Source of the DNA: Syngnathus acus
Lineage: Eukaryota; Chordata; Actinopteri; Syngnathiformes; Syngnathidae
DNA length: 64,000 nt
Assembly (NCBI RefSeq): GCF_901709675.1
Contig: NC_051104.1
Span: 3,703,501-3,767,500, forward strand
Reading direction: 5' to 3'
Of this stretch, positions 46,216 to 57,724 are shown piece after piece. Within the stretch, counting starts at the first letter, position 1; every line of letters begins with the position of its first letter. The notes under the pieces were generated by a model, which saw nothing but the letters and a program-made list of their open reading frames with translations, ran no database searches and was not told the origin of the DNA. Position numbers and translations under genes: made by a program.

Positions 46216-49200
46216 ATGGCTCTCGATAACGAGAGCAAGGAGCTGCTGTGGCATACGCTCACTGATCTGGAGCAGGATGACTTCAAGGTCTTCAAGTTCC
46301 ATATGCACCTGCCCGGGAACATTGGCCCAAACGCAGACCAGGTGGACATCGCCGACCAGCTGGCAAAGAAGCACGGCAAGAAGGCTGTGGAGGAGACCAT
46401 CAAGATTCTGGAGAAGATCAACAACTACAACCTTGCCCAGAAGCTGCGCAGGGACGCGGCGCAAATCAAAGGTAAGGTGAGGTTGTCGCACGCCAACGTG
46501 GCTTCTGGTGGAGGTCTTCCAGAAAGTAGCTTACCTGAAAACTCTCAGATGATGCACTCGACTGCTGAAACAAACTCAGAGCCGCTCAACAGCTCTGGTT
46601 TAGCTTCTGTCTGATGAGGAACCTCCTTTCTGGAATACCCCGAGGAGCCCGTCCCAATCTGCAAGCAAGCCCTTCACCTGAATCTTCGACGTGTTTGCAG
46701 ATGCCCGCGAGCGTGGAAGGAGCAACATGGTGATGGCTAGGAGGAACAAGGCCTGCGGCTTGCATAGAACAAGTAAGTTGAGCTGTCCAACCGCTAAGAT
46801 GAGCCCAGTTGCCTCCTTCACTTGCCTCCTTCAGGCTCCCGTGTTTATATGGCGGCATCGGTGCAGCACGCTTGCGGCCAGGCCTAAAGACATGTTTGCG
46901 ACACAGGATCTCCTTCTACTCCCTCGCGTGTCACCCATGCGCCCTCAGGTAGCATCTTCTCAGTGGATAACGACCAGATCGGCATATTCAAGCGAGAGCT
47001 GCAAGAGAACCTGCGGGGGACTTATGTCAACGCTCCCGTGGACGATACGGAGCCCAACCAGCAGGAGCGTCTGGACGACGTCTACACCGAGCTCTGCATT
47101 ACCCGCGGCGGCGCCGCTCTCCCCGACAACCAGCACGAGGTCCTTCATATGGAGATGTGCGGCGTGGCCAAGGAGAAGTCCATCGAGCCGTGCGACATCT
47201 TCGAAAGCGGGAAGCCCGTCCGCAGGCTGCTCACCGTAGGCTTCGCGGGCATCGGGAAAACCTTCCTGGTGCGCAAGTTTGTGCTGGACTGGGCCAGCGG
47301 GAGAACCAACAGAGACGTGGACTTCATCTTTCCTTTCACCTTCCGCGAGTTGAACTTGGAGAAGAAGAAAAGCTTTTCGCTGGCAGAGCTCATCCGCCAC
47401 TTCATCTTGGAGAGCAAGGCCATGAGCGTCGAGATGCTGAACGTTATCTTGGTCAGGCTGCAAGCCTCGGGCAAGCTCCACTTCCAAAGCAGCAGCATCA
47501 AGATTTTGTTTGTGCTGGACGGTCTGGACGAGTGCCGCCTCAAACTGGACCTTAGCGACAAGAGCAAGGTGGACCTGGATGTGACCCAAGCCTACCGCGT
47601 GGAGGTTCTCCTGGCGCATCTCATCAAGGGGAATCTGCTTCCATGCGCCCGGATTTGGATCACCACGCGGCCCCAGGCGGCCCACGACATCCCACCACAC
47701 CTCGTGGACAGCAGAACCGAGGTGAAAGGCTTCAGCGACTCCCAGAGGCTGGACTATTTCAGGAAGAGTTTCCCGGAGTACATCATCAAACACATCCAGA
47801 AGTCCCGCAGCATTTTCATCATGTGCCACATGCCCATCTTCTGCTGGCTCACCGCCACTGTTCTCCAAGATTATCTGGACACCGGAAAGGAGGTGGAGCT
47901 GCCCAAAACCCTGACCGAGGTGTACACAAAGTTCCTGCTCTATCACCTGGAAAAGTCAAAGAAGCGAGAGAAACGGAAGAGCATCAAGTACATCAAAGCG
48001 CTGGCCAAGCTGGCTTTTCAGCAACTGATGAAAAAGCAGCAGATCTTCTACGAGAGCGACTTGCGGGAAAGCGGCTTGGATTACCTGCAGGCTGCAAAAC
48101 ACTCGGGAGTCTTCACCAGGGTCTTCAAGGAGGTACACCCGCTCAAGAAGAACCAAGGCTATACGATGTTTCAGTTCATCCACCTGACCATCCAGGAATA
48201 TCTCTCTGCTCTGTACGTGATGATGAGCCTGTTCCAGGACAACAAGAACGTGCTGGGTGTTTCCGAGTTGACGTTGACGCCTTGCAAGCAGAAGCCGCTC
48301 GTTCGGGTCCATGAGGCGGCCATCCACAAAGCCTCAGAGAGTGACGGAAACTTGGACTTATTCCTCCGCTTCCTGCTGGGCCTGTCCTTGCAGTGCAACC
48401 AGGACCTCCTGGGTAAGCTGCTGAAGGCTCCCAAGAACTCCAGACACAGCAAAGAAGAAACGGTCAGTTTGATCAACCAACGGATAGAGAAGAACTCTCC
48501 CGAGGAGAACATCAACTTGTTCTACTGCCTGAACGAACTGAAGGACGAGTCCCTGCTGGAGCAGATCCAACAATACCTAAGCTCGGGGCGGTTGTCCTCG
48601 GATTACCTACCTACGGCCATGTGGTCGGCCCTGGTCTTCTTCTTACGGTCTTCTGACAAAGCCATGAGCTGCTTTGACCTTAAGCTCTACTCTGCGTCCG
48701 AGGTGGGGCTCCGGATGCTGCTGCCGGTGGTCAAGGCTTCTCAAAAATCAGTGTAGGTACCCTCGAGCCAGCACGTAGAACCACCCGTGCCCGTGTCAGT
48801 CGCTCTCTTGTCTTCTCAGGCTCAACGACTGCAACCTGAACAAGAGAAGCTGCGAGATGCTGGCCTCCGTTCTAAGCTCGCCCTGCAACCTGAGGGATCT
48901 GGATCTCAGCGACAACAACTTGTACGACGACGGGCTGGAGACGCTTGCCGCCGGACTGGCAAAGCCGCAGTGTACCTTGCAAGTTCTCTGGTAAGGCTCT
49001 CCTCCACCTCCGTGGAGTGCCAGAAGGAACCTTAGGCTTGGCCCGCCCGCTTTTCTACCCCTTTCCGGCAGGCTCTCGGGCTGCATGATCACCACGCGAG
49101 GATGCGTTTCACTGGCCAAAGCTCTCCGGTCCAACCCCTCCCACCTCCAAGTGCTGGACCTGAGCTACAATCACCCCGGAGAGGAAGGAAAGCAGGCCTT

Positions 49201-50013
49201 GGAGGCGGTCCAAAAGGATCCTCGGTGCAGTCTGCAGACCGTCTGGTAGGATCCAAACATCTTCCAGGGAGCTCACTTGTCTGAATCGATTGACGACACT
49301 TGTGCGTCTTTTTTCAGCCTGGACTACAGCGGCAAAGAACGTTTGATTCCCGGTGTCGAGAAATGTGAGTCCGCTTCCGGTGGTCGACCACTTTCAAGAT
49401 GTAACCTTTTAGCCTTGTCGTCTCGTTCTCAGATTGGTGCGGACCCACGTTGGATTCCGACACGGCTCACAACTGCCTCCAAATGTCAGAGCATGGCAAG
49501 AAGGTGACGGTGGTTCTGGTGGAGCAGCTCTACCCCCAAAACCCACAGAGGTTCACTCATTGGCGTCAGGTTCTTTGCACGAGCGGATTGAGTGGACGCT
49601 GCTACTGGGAGGTGGACGTGGAGGGGAAGGTCTACGTGGCTGTGACCTACGACGGGTTCCGGCGAGTCGGGGAGGGTGACGATGTGTGTCTGGGCGCCTC
49701 GGAAGCTTCCTGGGCGCTGATCTGCGAAGACGACGGCACCTACTCTGTTGGCCACCGGGAAAAGACACTGGGCCTCGCAGCTTGTCCCGCACCGGCGTCC
49801 GGAAGGGTGGGCGTGTTCGTGGACCATCCCCGCGGCGTGCTGTCCTTCTTCGAAGTGACTTCGGGGGGGAGGAGACTTCTCCACACCTACCACGCCACCT
49901 TCACGCAGCCACTTTATCCAGCTTTCGGATTCGGCTTTGATAACGGATTTGACGGCATCGGGAATTCTGTGTCCATCGCCAGTAAAGGGGCGTCCGTATC
50001 CACCCGCTTCTAG
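46216..50013 (+). CDS. Fish NLR protein: pyrin domain, FISNA-NACHT, LRRs and C-terminal B30.2 (PRY-SPRY), complete
   Basis: A cytosolic innate immune sensor of the large fish NLR family (NLRP/NLRC3-like). Exons: 46216-46471, 46701-46772, 46949-48752, 48820-48990, 49072-49245, 49318-49364, 49433-50013; 3,105 nt, 1,034 aa, all phases fit. The pyrin domain (residues ~1-85) begins MALDNESKELLWHTLTDLEQ and would recruit an ASC-like adaptor. The 1.8-kb exon holds FISNA and NACHT with Walker A GFAGIGKT and Walker B LFVLDGLDE, so nucleotide binding is expected. Two LRR exons (171 and 174 nt) follow, with LNDCNLNKRSCEMLASVL and LQVLDLSYN. The last exon is B30.2 (SGRCYWEVDVEGKVYVAVTY, GVFVDHPRGVLSFFEV), a likely ligand-binding module. 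Few LRRs are present compared with most family members. Orthology within this fast-evolving family cannot be decided. Confidence 0.9.
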
Positions 50014-50835
50014 GCGCCATGTTCATCCAATGAGCAACCAACAGAGGCAGAGGGCGCCCTCGCCCATTCACTGCACAGCACACATTAGTCATCGTTCGCG
50101 TTGAGCAAAGCGCACGTTAGCCTTGGCGGTGATATTCTCCGCTAATGTTGACTCGTGAGTGAACGATTCGTTCAAAAGAACACATTTTTTCAGTGAACGA
50201 GAGTGAATGAATCACTTCCTAAGGTGATTCGTTCTTTTTTCAGTTAATATGACTTCAACCAACATGCAATAACGTAACTTGTTCCACACAGTAGGTGTCA
50301 GTAATGTGCATTAAAGCTGGTGCCACCTCGCTGTAAAAAAAAGATTTGCCAAAGAAAGAAAGAACCACTCACTGAAACACCACTTCTTTTGTGCTTGTTT
50401 TTTCCAAGCTAATAACTAACTTTATTGCATGATAGGATGCGCCGTTATGCAACAGTGGGGAAATTATGTCTCTCTTTGGGTAATCTTGATTATATAACAC
50501 TTATAGTAGTTTTTAAATAACGTGTATGCATATACACGTCTAAATATTGTTATCCAATATATCTACTGCAATTTCACATTAGATTGCTGGTTTGAAATGT
50601 ACTTTTGTTATTATTATTTTAATCGTTTATGTTAAAACTTGTCTGGTGTTTTATTCCTTGTTTTTATATTTTTGGGCATGAAAACATAAAAATCTGACAT
50701 TTAGTCAACTGCTTTATATGACAATATGGATATGTGCTTTACATTGTGTACATATGTGTTGCTGTCCCCCAAAATAAAGAGCAAGTAGTCAAATACACAT
50801 TCTTGACACGTACAAAAAAATGCATAAAATTTTTT
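50014..50835. other. Non-coding region after the NLR gene with an interspersed repeat copy
   Basis: The sequence GAACGATTCGTTCAAAAGAA at about 50162-50181 and the block 50270-50336 (TAGGTGTCAGTAATG, then GGTGCCACCTCGC) belong to a dispersed repeat. A second copy in the opposite orientation lies at 54638-54709. The rest is AT-rich. An AATAAA at 50773-50778 could serve the NLR transcript. No gene is seen. Confidence 0.5.
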
Positions 50836-51097
50836 GGTACACCTGAAAATGGTGGTGTACCTAATGGACTGTCCGTGTGACGTCACAGATCAACCAGCCA
50901 ATCAGGAGGTGAGGGTGGGTGTGGCATTTTTCACTTTCAGTTCAGCTTTGGCCATGTTTTTTCCCTAATGAAGTGGCCTGTTATTAGGTACACCTGAAAA
51001 TGGCGGTGTACCTAAAGGAGTGTCTGTGTGATGTCACAGATCAAACAGCCAATCAGAAAGTGGGGGTGAGGGCGGGTGTGGCACTTTTCACTTAAAC
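50836..51097. repeat. Left arm of a large inverted repeat enclosing the 235-bp tandem array
   Basis: The arm contains two tandem versions of a ~165-base segment: GTACACCTGAAAATGGNGGTGTACCTAA (an internal palindrome around the AAAATGG core), then GTGACGTCACAGATCA, a CAGCCAATCAG word and a GGTGAGGGNGGGTGTGGCA run. The right arm at 54341-54562 has the same parts, inverted, in mirror order. The pair could form a stem of over 200 bases. Confidence 0.8.
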
Positions 51098-54000
51098 CAG
51101 GGGTGTCGACCTCCAGTCCTCGAGGGGCCGCGTCCCAATATGTTTTCCAAGTTACCCTCGTTAAACACACCTGCGTGAAAACATTTAGCTCATTTTCACG
51201 TTCTCGGTAGCTAAAACTTTTCACGCAGGTGCACTTAACGAGGGAATCACACGGACACTCCATTAGGTACACCGCCATTTTCAAGTGTACCTAATAACAG
51301 GCCACTTTATTAGGGAAATATCATGGTCAAAGGTCACAGGTGTCAAGCTGTAGTCCTCGGGGCCGCGTTCCAATATGTTTTCCAAGTTACCCTCGTTAAG
51401 CACACCTGCGTGAAAACATTTAGCTCATTTTCACGTTCTCGGGAGCTAAATCTTTTCACGCAGGTGCACTTAACGAGGGAATTACACGGCCACTCCATTA
51501 GGTACACCGCCATTTTCAAGTGTACCTAATAACAGGCCACTTTATTAGGGAAATATCATGGTCAAAGGTCACAGGTGTCAAGCTCTAGTCCTCGGGGCCG
51601 CGTTCCAATATGTTTTCCAAGTTACCCTCGTTAAGCACACCTGCGTGAAAACATTTAGCTCATTTTCACGTTCTCGGGAGCTAAAACTTTTCACGCAGGT
51701 GCACTTAACGAGGGAATTACACGGACACTCCATTAGGTACACCGCCATTTTCAAGTGTACCTAATAACAGGCCACTTTATTAGGGAAATATCATGGTCAA
51801 AGGTCACAGGTGTCAAGCTCTAGTCCTCGGGGCCGCGTTCCAATATGTTTTCCAAGTTACCCTCGTTAAGCACACCTGCGTGAAAACATTTAGCTCATTT
51901 TCACGTTCTCGGGAGCTAAATCTTTTCACGCAGGTGCACTTAACGAGGGAATTACACGGCCACTCCATTAGGTACACCGCCATTTTCAAGTGTACCTAAT
52001 AACAGGCCACTTTATTAGGGAAATATCATGGTCAAAGGTCACAGGTGTCAAGCTCTAGTCCTCGGGGCCGCGTTCCAATATGTTTTCCAAGTTACCCTCG
52101 TTAAGCACACCTGCGTGAAAACATTTAGCTCATTTTCACGTTCTCGGGAGCTAAAACTTTTCACGCAGGTGCACTTAACGAGGGAATTACACGGACACTC
52201 CATTAGGTACACCGCCATTTTCAAGTGTACCTAATAACAGGCCACTTTATTAGGGAAATATCATGGTCAAAGGTCACAGGTGTCAAGCTCTAGTCCTCGG
52301 GGCCGCGTTCCAATATGTTTTTCAAGTTACCCTCGTTAAGCACACCTGCGTGAAAACATTTAGCTCATTTTCACGTTCTCGGGAGCTAAAACTTTTCACG
52401 CAGGTGCACTTAACGAGGGAATCACACGGACACTCCATTAGGTACACCGCCATTTTCAAGTGTACCTAATAACAGGCCACTTTATTAGGGAAATATCATG
52501 GTCAGAGGTCACAGGTGTCAAGCTCTAGTCCTCGGGGCCGCGTTCCAATGTGTTTTCCAAGTTACCCTCGTTAAACACACCTGCGTGAAAACATTTAGCT
52601 CATTTTCACGTTCTCGGGAGCTAAAACTTTTCACGCAGGTGCACTTAACGAGGGAATCACACGGACACTCCATTAGGTACACCGCCATTTTCAAGTGTAC
52701 CTAATAACAGGCCACTTTATTAGGGAAATATCATGGTCAAAGGTCACAGGTGTCAAGCTCTAGTCCTCGGGGCCGCGTTCCAATATGTTTTTCAAGTTAC
52801 CCTCGTTAAGCACACCTGCGTGAAAACATTTAGCTCATTTTCACGTTCTCGGGAGCTAAAACTTTTCACGCAGGTGCACTTAACGAGGGAATCACACGGA
52901 CACTCCATTAGGTACACTGCCATTTTCAAGTGTACCTAATAACAGGCCACTTTATTAGGGAAATATCATGGTCAGAGGTCACAGGTGTCAAGCTCTAGTC
53001 CTCGGGGCCGCGTTCCAATATGTTTTCCAAGTTACCCTCGTTAAACACACCTGCGTGAAAACATTTAGCTCATTTTCACGTTCTCGGGAGCTAAAACTTT
53101 TCACGCAGGTGCACTTAACGAGGGAATCACACGGACACTCCATTAGGTACACCGCCATTTTCAAGTGTACCTAATAACAGGCCACTTTATTAGGGAAATA
53201 TCATGGTCAAAGGTCACAGGTGTCAAGCTCTAGTCCTCGGGGCCGCGTTCCAATATGTTTTCCAAGTTACCCTCGTTAAGCACACCTGCGTGAAAACATT
53301 TTGCTCATTTTCACGTTCTCGGGAGCTAAATCTTTTCACGCAGGTGCGCTTAACGAGGGAATCACACGGACACTCCATTAGGTACACCGCCATTTTCAAG
53401 TGTACCTAATAACAGGCCACTTTATTAGGGAAATATCATGGTCAGAGGTCACAGGTGTCAAGCTCTAGTCCTCGGGGCCGCGTTCCAATATGTTTTCCAA
53501 GTTACCCTCGTTAAACACACCTGCGTGAAAACATTTAGCTCATTTTCACGTTCTCGGGAGCTAAAACTTTTCACGCAGGTGCACTTAACGAGGGAATCAC
53601 ACGGACACTCCATTAGGTACACCGCCATTTTTAAGTGTACCTAATAACAGGCCACTTTATTAGGGAAATATCATGGTCAAAGGTCACAGGTGTCAAGCTC
53701 TAGTCCTCGGGGCCGCGTTCCAATATGTTTTCCAAGTTACCCTCGTTAAGCACACCTGCGTGAAAACATTTAGCTCATTTTCACGTTCTCGGGAGCTAAA
53801 ACTTTTCACGCAGGTGCACTTAACGAGGGAATCACACGGACACTCCATTAGGTACACCGCCATTTTTAAGTGTACCTAATAACAGGCCACTTTATTAGGG
53901 AAATATCATGGTCAAAGGTCACAGGTGTCAAGCTCTAGTCCTCGGGGCCGCGTTCCAATATGTTTTCCAAGTTACCCTCGTTAAGCACACCTGCGTGAAA

Positions 54001-54340
54001 ACATTTAGCTCATTTTCACGTTCTCGGGAGCTAAAACTTTTCACGCAGGTGCACTTAACGAGGGAATCAAACGGACACTCCATTAGGTACACCGCCATTT
54101 TCAAGTGTACCTAATAACAGGCCACGTTATTAGGGAAATATCATGGTCAAAGGTCACAGGTGTCAAGCTCTAGTCCTCGGGGCCGCGTTCCAATACGTTT
54201 TCCAAGTTACCCTCGTTAAGCACACCTGCGTGAAAACATTTAGCTCATTTTCACGTTCTCGGGAGCTAAAACTTTTCACGCAGGTGCACTTAACGAGGGA
54301 ATCACACGGACACTCCATTAGGTACACCGCCATTTTCAAG
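51098..54340. repeat. Tandem array: 13 near-identical 235-bp units plus one diverged first unit
   Basis: Units start at 51323 and recur exactly every 235 bases to 54143; a diverged first unit starts near 51098. Each unit holds a hairpin: CCCTCGTTAAGCACACCTGC and GTGAAAA face TTTTCACGCAGGTG and CACTTAACGAGGG across about 45 bases. A second small palindrome follows (AGGTACACCGCCATTTTCAA then GTGTACCT). The unit looks like a fusion of two fish repeat elements. Each unit keeps a 68-codon open frame, but this reflects sequence identity, not coding. Variants alternate between neighbouring units, so the array has a dimeric higher-order period. Confidence 0.93.
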
Positions 54341-54562
54341 TGCCACACCCGCCCTCACCCCCACTTTCTGATTGGCTGTTTGATCCGTGACGTCACTTGG
54401 ACACTCTATTAGGTACACCGCCATTTTCAGGTGTACCTAATAACAGGCCACTTCATTAGGGAGAAAGCTTAAGTGAAAGAGAAAAGTGCCACACCTGCCC
54501 TCACCCACACTTTCTGATTGGCTGTTTGATCTGTGACGTAACTCGGATGCTTCATGTGGTAC
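54341..54562. repeat. Right arm of the large inverted repeat
   Basis: This is the reverse complement of the left arm 50836-51097, with the same two-fold internal structure: TGCCACACCCGCCCTCACCC, then TTTCTGATTGGCTGTTTGAT, GTGACGTCAC, the AGGTACACC palindrome, then the same series again. The last array unit breaks off within the TTTTCAAGTG word and passes straight into this arm. Confidence 0.8.
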
Positions 54563-55702
54563 AGTTGGTGAACAAGAAATGCAATTCACTGACTCGTTCG
54601 TGAACGAGAAGATACGTCATTTTTTCTTCTTCGTTTTGTTTTACGGCGAGGTGGCACCAGTTTCAATGCGCATTACCGACACCTACGGTGTGGGATAAGT
54701 TACGTCATAAAATATATTTGGTTTATTTTATAAAATCCTGGAACAAAAAAATCACTTCTATCACATTAAAAGTGATCATTGTGAACTATTTATGTAAATT
54801 TTGTTGAAAAAGGGGCTGGCGGAGTGGTCTCGTGATTTTGGCGGACTCACACATTGATGACTGGGCAGTTTTGTTTTCATTTACCAAATTCATTATTATA
54901 TTTGCCAAATATGGATGGCGCTACCCAGCATCACAAACCTCAGCCTCTTTTGCCCACACGGTATGTGAGAACTACCCCATCAGAACACAAAGCCCCCAAA
55001 CAGTTACGTCTGACTTCCAACTGCGACAGGCAATAAGACAGCTGACAAGCTTTGCGAACAAAGAACACTTTATTGGCCAGCAGGCAATACACAACCGTAG
55101 CAAGTGAGAGTCCCAAATTATTTTTATTCATTCATCCAGAGTAGGCCGTTATGTACATATTTTCATTCGCAAAGTCAATCCGGCGGCAGACAGCAGATGA
55201 AGACAAAGCAAAATAAAAGCTCATAGAAATACTTTCACATAATAAACTTCATCACAAAATGTCTATTTTGGTTTCCTCAAAAGCTCATTTTAATCAATCA
55301 ATTTGACAAAGGACACTGTATGACAGATCAAATTTGAAGTACAACTATTTGATTTGGTTTGATGCACACACATCTTCAACCTTGACCAAATTATTTTTGT
55401 AAAACAACAAAAAAACACAAACCCCTATAAACCAATAACTAAACGTACAGCTAAAACCAAAACAAACTATAATTAAGAATCCAAAACTATTACCACCCCG
55501 ATGACAGTTTAGTATATTTTTTAATTCATTAACTAATACTTGAATGTTTCACTGTGATGAATAAAACGAAACATAGAATATAATTATCCTTGATAGGCGA
55601 ATGCGGGAATCTTTGTCCACAAATTTGGCAGGCAAAAAGTTACTCACCAGTGTGGATTGTTGTGTCTAAGTGACCCTCATGAAGGAATCATTGTCCACAA
55701 AG
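54563..55702. other. Non-coding region: outer repeat copy and zinc-finger gene 3' flank
   Basis: Up to about 54710 there is an inverted copy of the dispersed repeat seen at 50150-50336. The rest is AT-rich. On the minus strand it is the 3' UTR side of the zinc-finger gene: TTTATT (AATAAA on the minus strand) lies at 55123-55128 and at 55066-55071. Between 55590 and 55702 there are remnants of extra zinc fingers, listed separately. No other gene is seen. Confidence 0.5.
55590..55702 (-). pseudogene. Relic zinc-finger modules downstream of the zinc-finger gene stop codon
   Basis: Read on the minus strand directly after the TAA, the same frame gives LCGQ, a stop, FLHEGHLDTTIHTGE, a stop, then LFACQICGQRFPHSPIK. 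These are recognisable pieces of a ninth and tenth C2H2 finger with an intact HTGE linker but with stops and lost Cys or His residues. They show that the array was once longer. Confidence 0.75.
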
Positions 55703-57724
55703 TTAGCAGGAAATAGGTTTTTGGCGAGTGTGGGTTCTTGTGTGTATTTTTAAGCCTCCCTTCTGAGAGAATCTGTGGCCACAAACTGAGCAGGTAAACG
55801 GTTTCTCACCAGTATGGGTTCTTGTGTGTACTTTTAAGCTTCCCTTCTGAGAGAATCTTTGGCCACAAACTGAGCAGGAAAAGGGTTTCTCACCAGTATG
55901 GCTTCTTGTGTGTATTTTTAAGTTTCCCCTGTGAGAGAATCTTTGGCCACAAACGGAGCAAGAAAAGGGTTTCTCACCAGTGTGGGTTCTTCTGTGTTTT
56001 TCTAAGTTTGCCTTATCCGAGAATCTTTGGCCACAAAATGGGCAGGCAAATGGTTTCTCACCAGTGTGTGTTCTTGTGTGTTTATTTAAGCCTACCTTCT
56101 GTGAGAAAGTTTGGCCACAAACTGAGCAAGAAAAAGGTTTCTCACCAGTGTGTGTTCTTGCATGTGCTTTTAAGTGTCCCTTATGAGAGAATCGTTGGCC
56201 ACAAACAGAGCAGGAAAATGGTTTCTCACCAGTGTGGGTTCTTGTGTGCTGGTTTAAGTTTCCTTTCTGAAAAAATGTTTGGCCACAAACCGAGCAGCAA
56301 AAAGGTTTCTCACCTGTGTGTATTAGTACGTGTCGTTTGAAACTCGTTTTATGAGCGAACATTTTCCAACACCGAGAACATTTCCATTGTTTGCTTTCGG
56401 ACTGGTATACAATATCACAGTCACCATCAGCGCTAGGAGCATGTGACATGTCATCACAATCTGATGCTGGAGATAAGAGGCCGTCTGCTTGCAATCCTCC
56501 ACAGTGGTCTCCGTTATTTTCTGTTGTCATTTGTTGACTTAAGCTGCTTCTTGGAGGCTCCGCCCCTTTGTCCATCTCACGACGACCCTCATCTATACTC
56601 TTCAAAGAGAGCACGCTGTAGACATCCTCTTCTTCCTTCTCCTTTTTAATGTCGTAGAGGTCTTTTTCCTCCTCTTTTATGTGAAATTGCTCCGACTCCA
56701 CGTCATCTGTTTTGATGACAGGATGCACTTTGTCTTTTTGCTTAATAAAGTGGGCAAGCTCTTTGTCCTCCTTTTCCTCTTTAATGTGAAGGCGCTCTGG
56801 CTTCTGCTGCTCAGGACCAAAATATTCACTGATATCTGCAAACACAAACACACATGTAATGTGATTTACATTTACAACAAACGTTATTGGGAGAGCCAAA
56901 TGATTAATAATTACCACGTTACTGCTTGAGTCTTTATACGGGATTATTCTTAAAGGACACATCTTGGAAAATCGACTTTTTTTATTGCTTTTAAAATAAT
57001 TTTCTTGTGTATTTGGAGTCTCCAGGAGTGTAGAAAAGTTTAATATATATATCCCTCCAGGTGCTGCAGAGATACTGTTATGATCGTTTTGGGGGGCTAT
57101 TTTTTTACTTCGTTCAGATTTGTCTTTTTTCTATGACCTTTTTTTTTTTTAAATATATTACATCACATCTGTTGAGCCAGGACAAACCAAAGGGTTTATT
57201 GTTGGGCAACTGGGAACTGTTGATGGAACGGGGAACATTTTCAGATCGGACACTTCCGGTTAAAGGTCCGGTGAGCATGACAGCGTTAAGTGTACCACGC
57301 CAACGTGAATAAAAACTACAACCCGGTTGGGTTGAATCAAGACCAGAGTGTATGCCTCGTTTATAAAAACAAAATTCTTTAACAGCGTGGTTACTTTGTT
57401 TTTGTAAAGCGATGTGTCACGGCAAAGTCGTTATGAAAGCGTTACATAAATCAATATTGTATCGCATTCCTTCTTTAGTCTTATTCTCGTTATTCTGTCT
57501 ATGATATGCAGTAGGATTCTCCTAAAAATAAAAACTGGACGATTAATCGTGGTATGAAACAGTTATTTCCTAAGCAAGTGAGAGAAAGACGTGTACAAAC
57601 CTGCTCTAATTAACACAACACGAGGCTGCTGCCAAAGAGTTTCCAGTCGTGGACGATGACGGTCCTTTTCCTCTTTTGATGCACAAATTTCCTCCGCGTA
57701 CTTTGCTGTGGTCCTGGCACGCAT
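55703..57724 (-). CDS. C2H2 zinc-finger protein with eight intact fingers (fish ARTTAKY-type N-terminus), two exons
   Basis: A likely nuclear DNA-binding transcription factor. Exon 1 is 57724-57601 and exon 2 is 56835-55703 (minus strand); 418 aa. The start [20 protein letters not shown] matches the usual first exon of fish zinc-finger genes, so I prefer 57724; an in-frame ATG at 57865 would add 47 residues. Exon 2 opens [20 protein letters not shown], then a Glu/Lys-rich acidic region, then eight C2H2 fingers (first [17 protein letters not shown]) joined by HTGEKP linkers. The final linker is altered to HTRQKP and translation stops after KPISC, one Cys into a ninth finger. A GC box lies upstream near 57920. 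DNA specificity cannot be read by eye, and the orthologue is not identifiable. Confidence 0.85.

Noticed and set aside
46960-47946. 328-codon minus-strand open frame
   Set aside because: Antisense shadow of the NACHT exon of the NLR gene, which has clear Walker A and B motifs on the + strand.
51323-54412. Thirteen identical 68-codon open frames, one per 235-bp repeat unit
   Set aside because: They exist because the repeat units are nearly identical; substitutions do not favour silent sites, there is no splice or start context, and no domain is recognisable.
54832-55107. 91-codon + frame right of the array
   Set aside because: AT-rich, no domain, no splice context, inside repeat-derived sequence.
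55822-56340. 172-codon + frame with repeated CVFLSFP units
   Set aside because: Reverse-strand reading of the C2H2 zinc-finger repeats.
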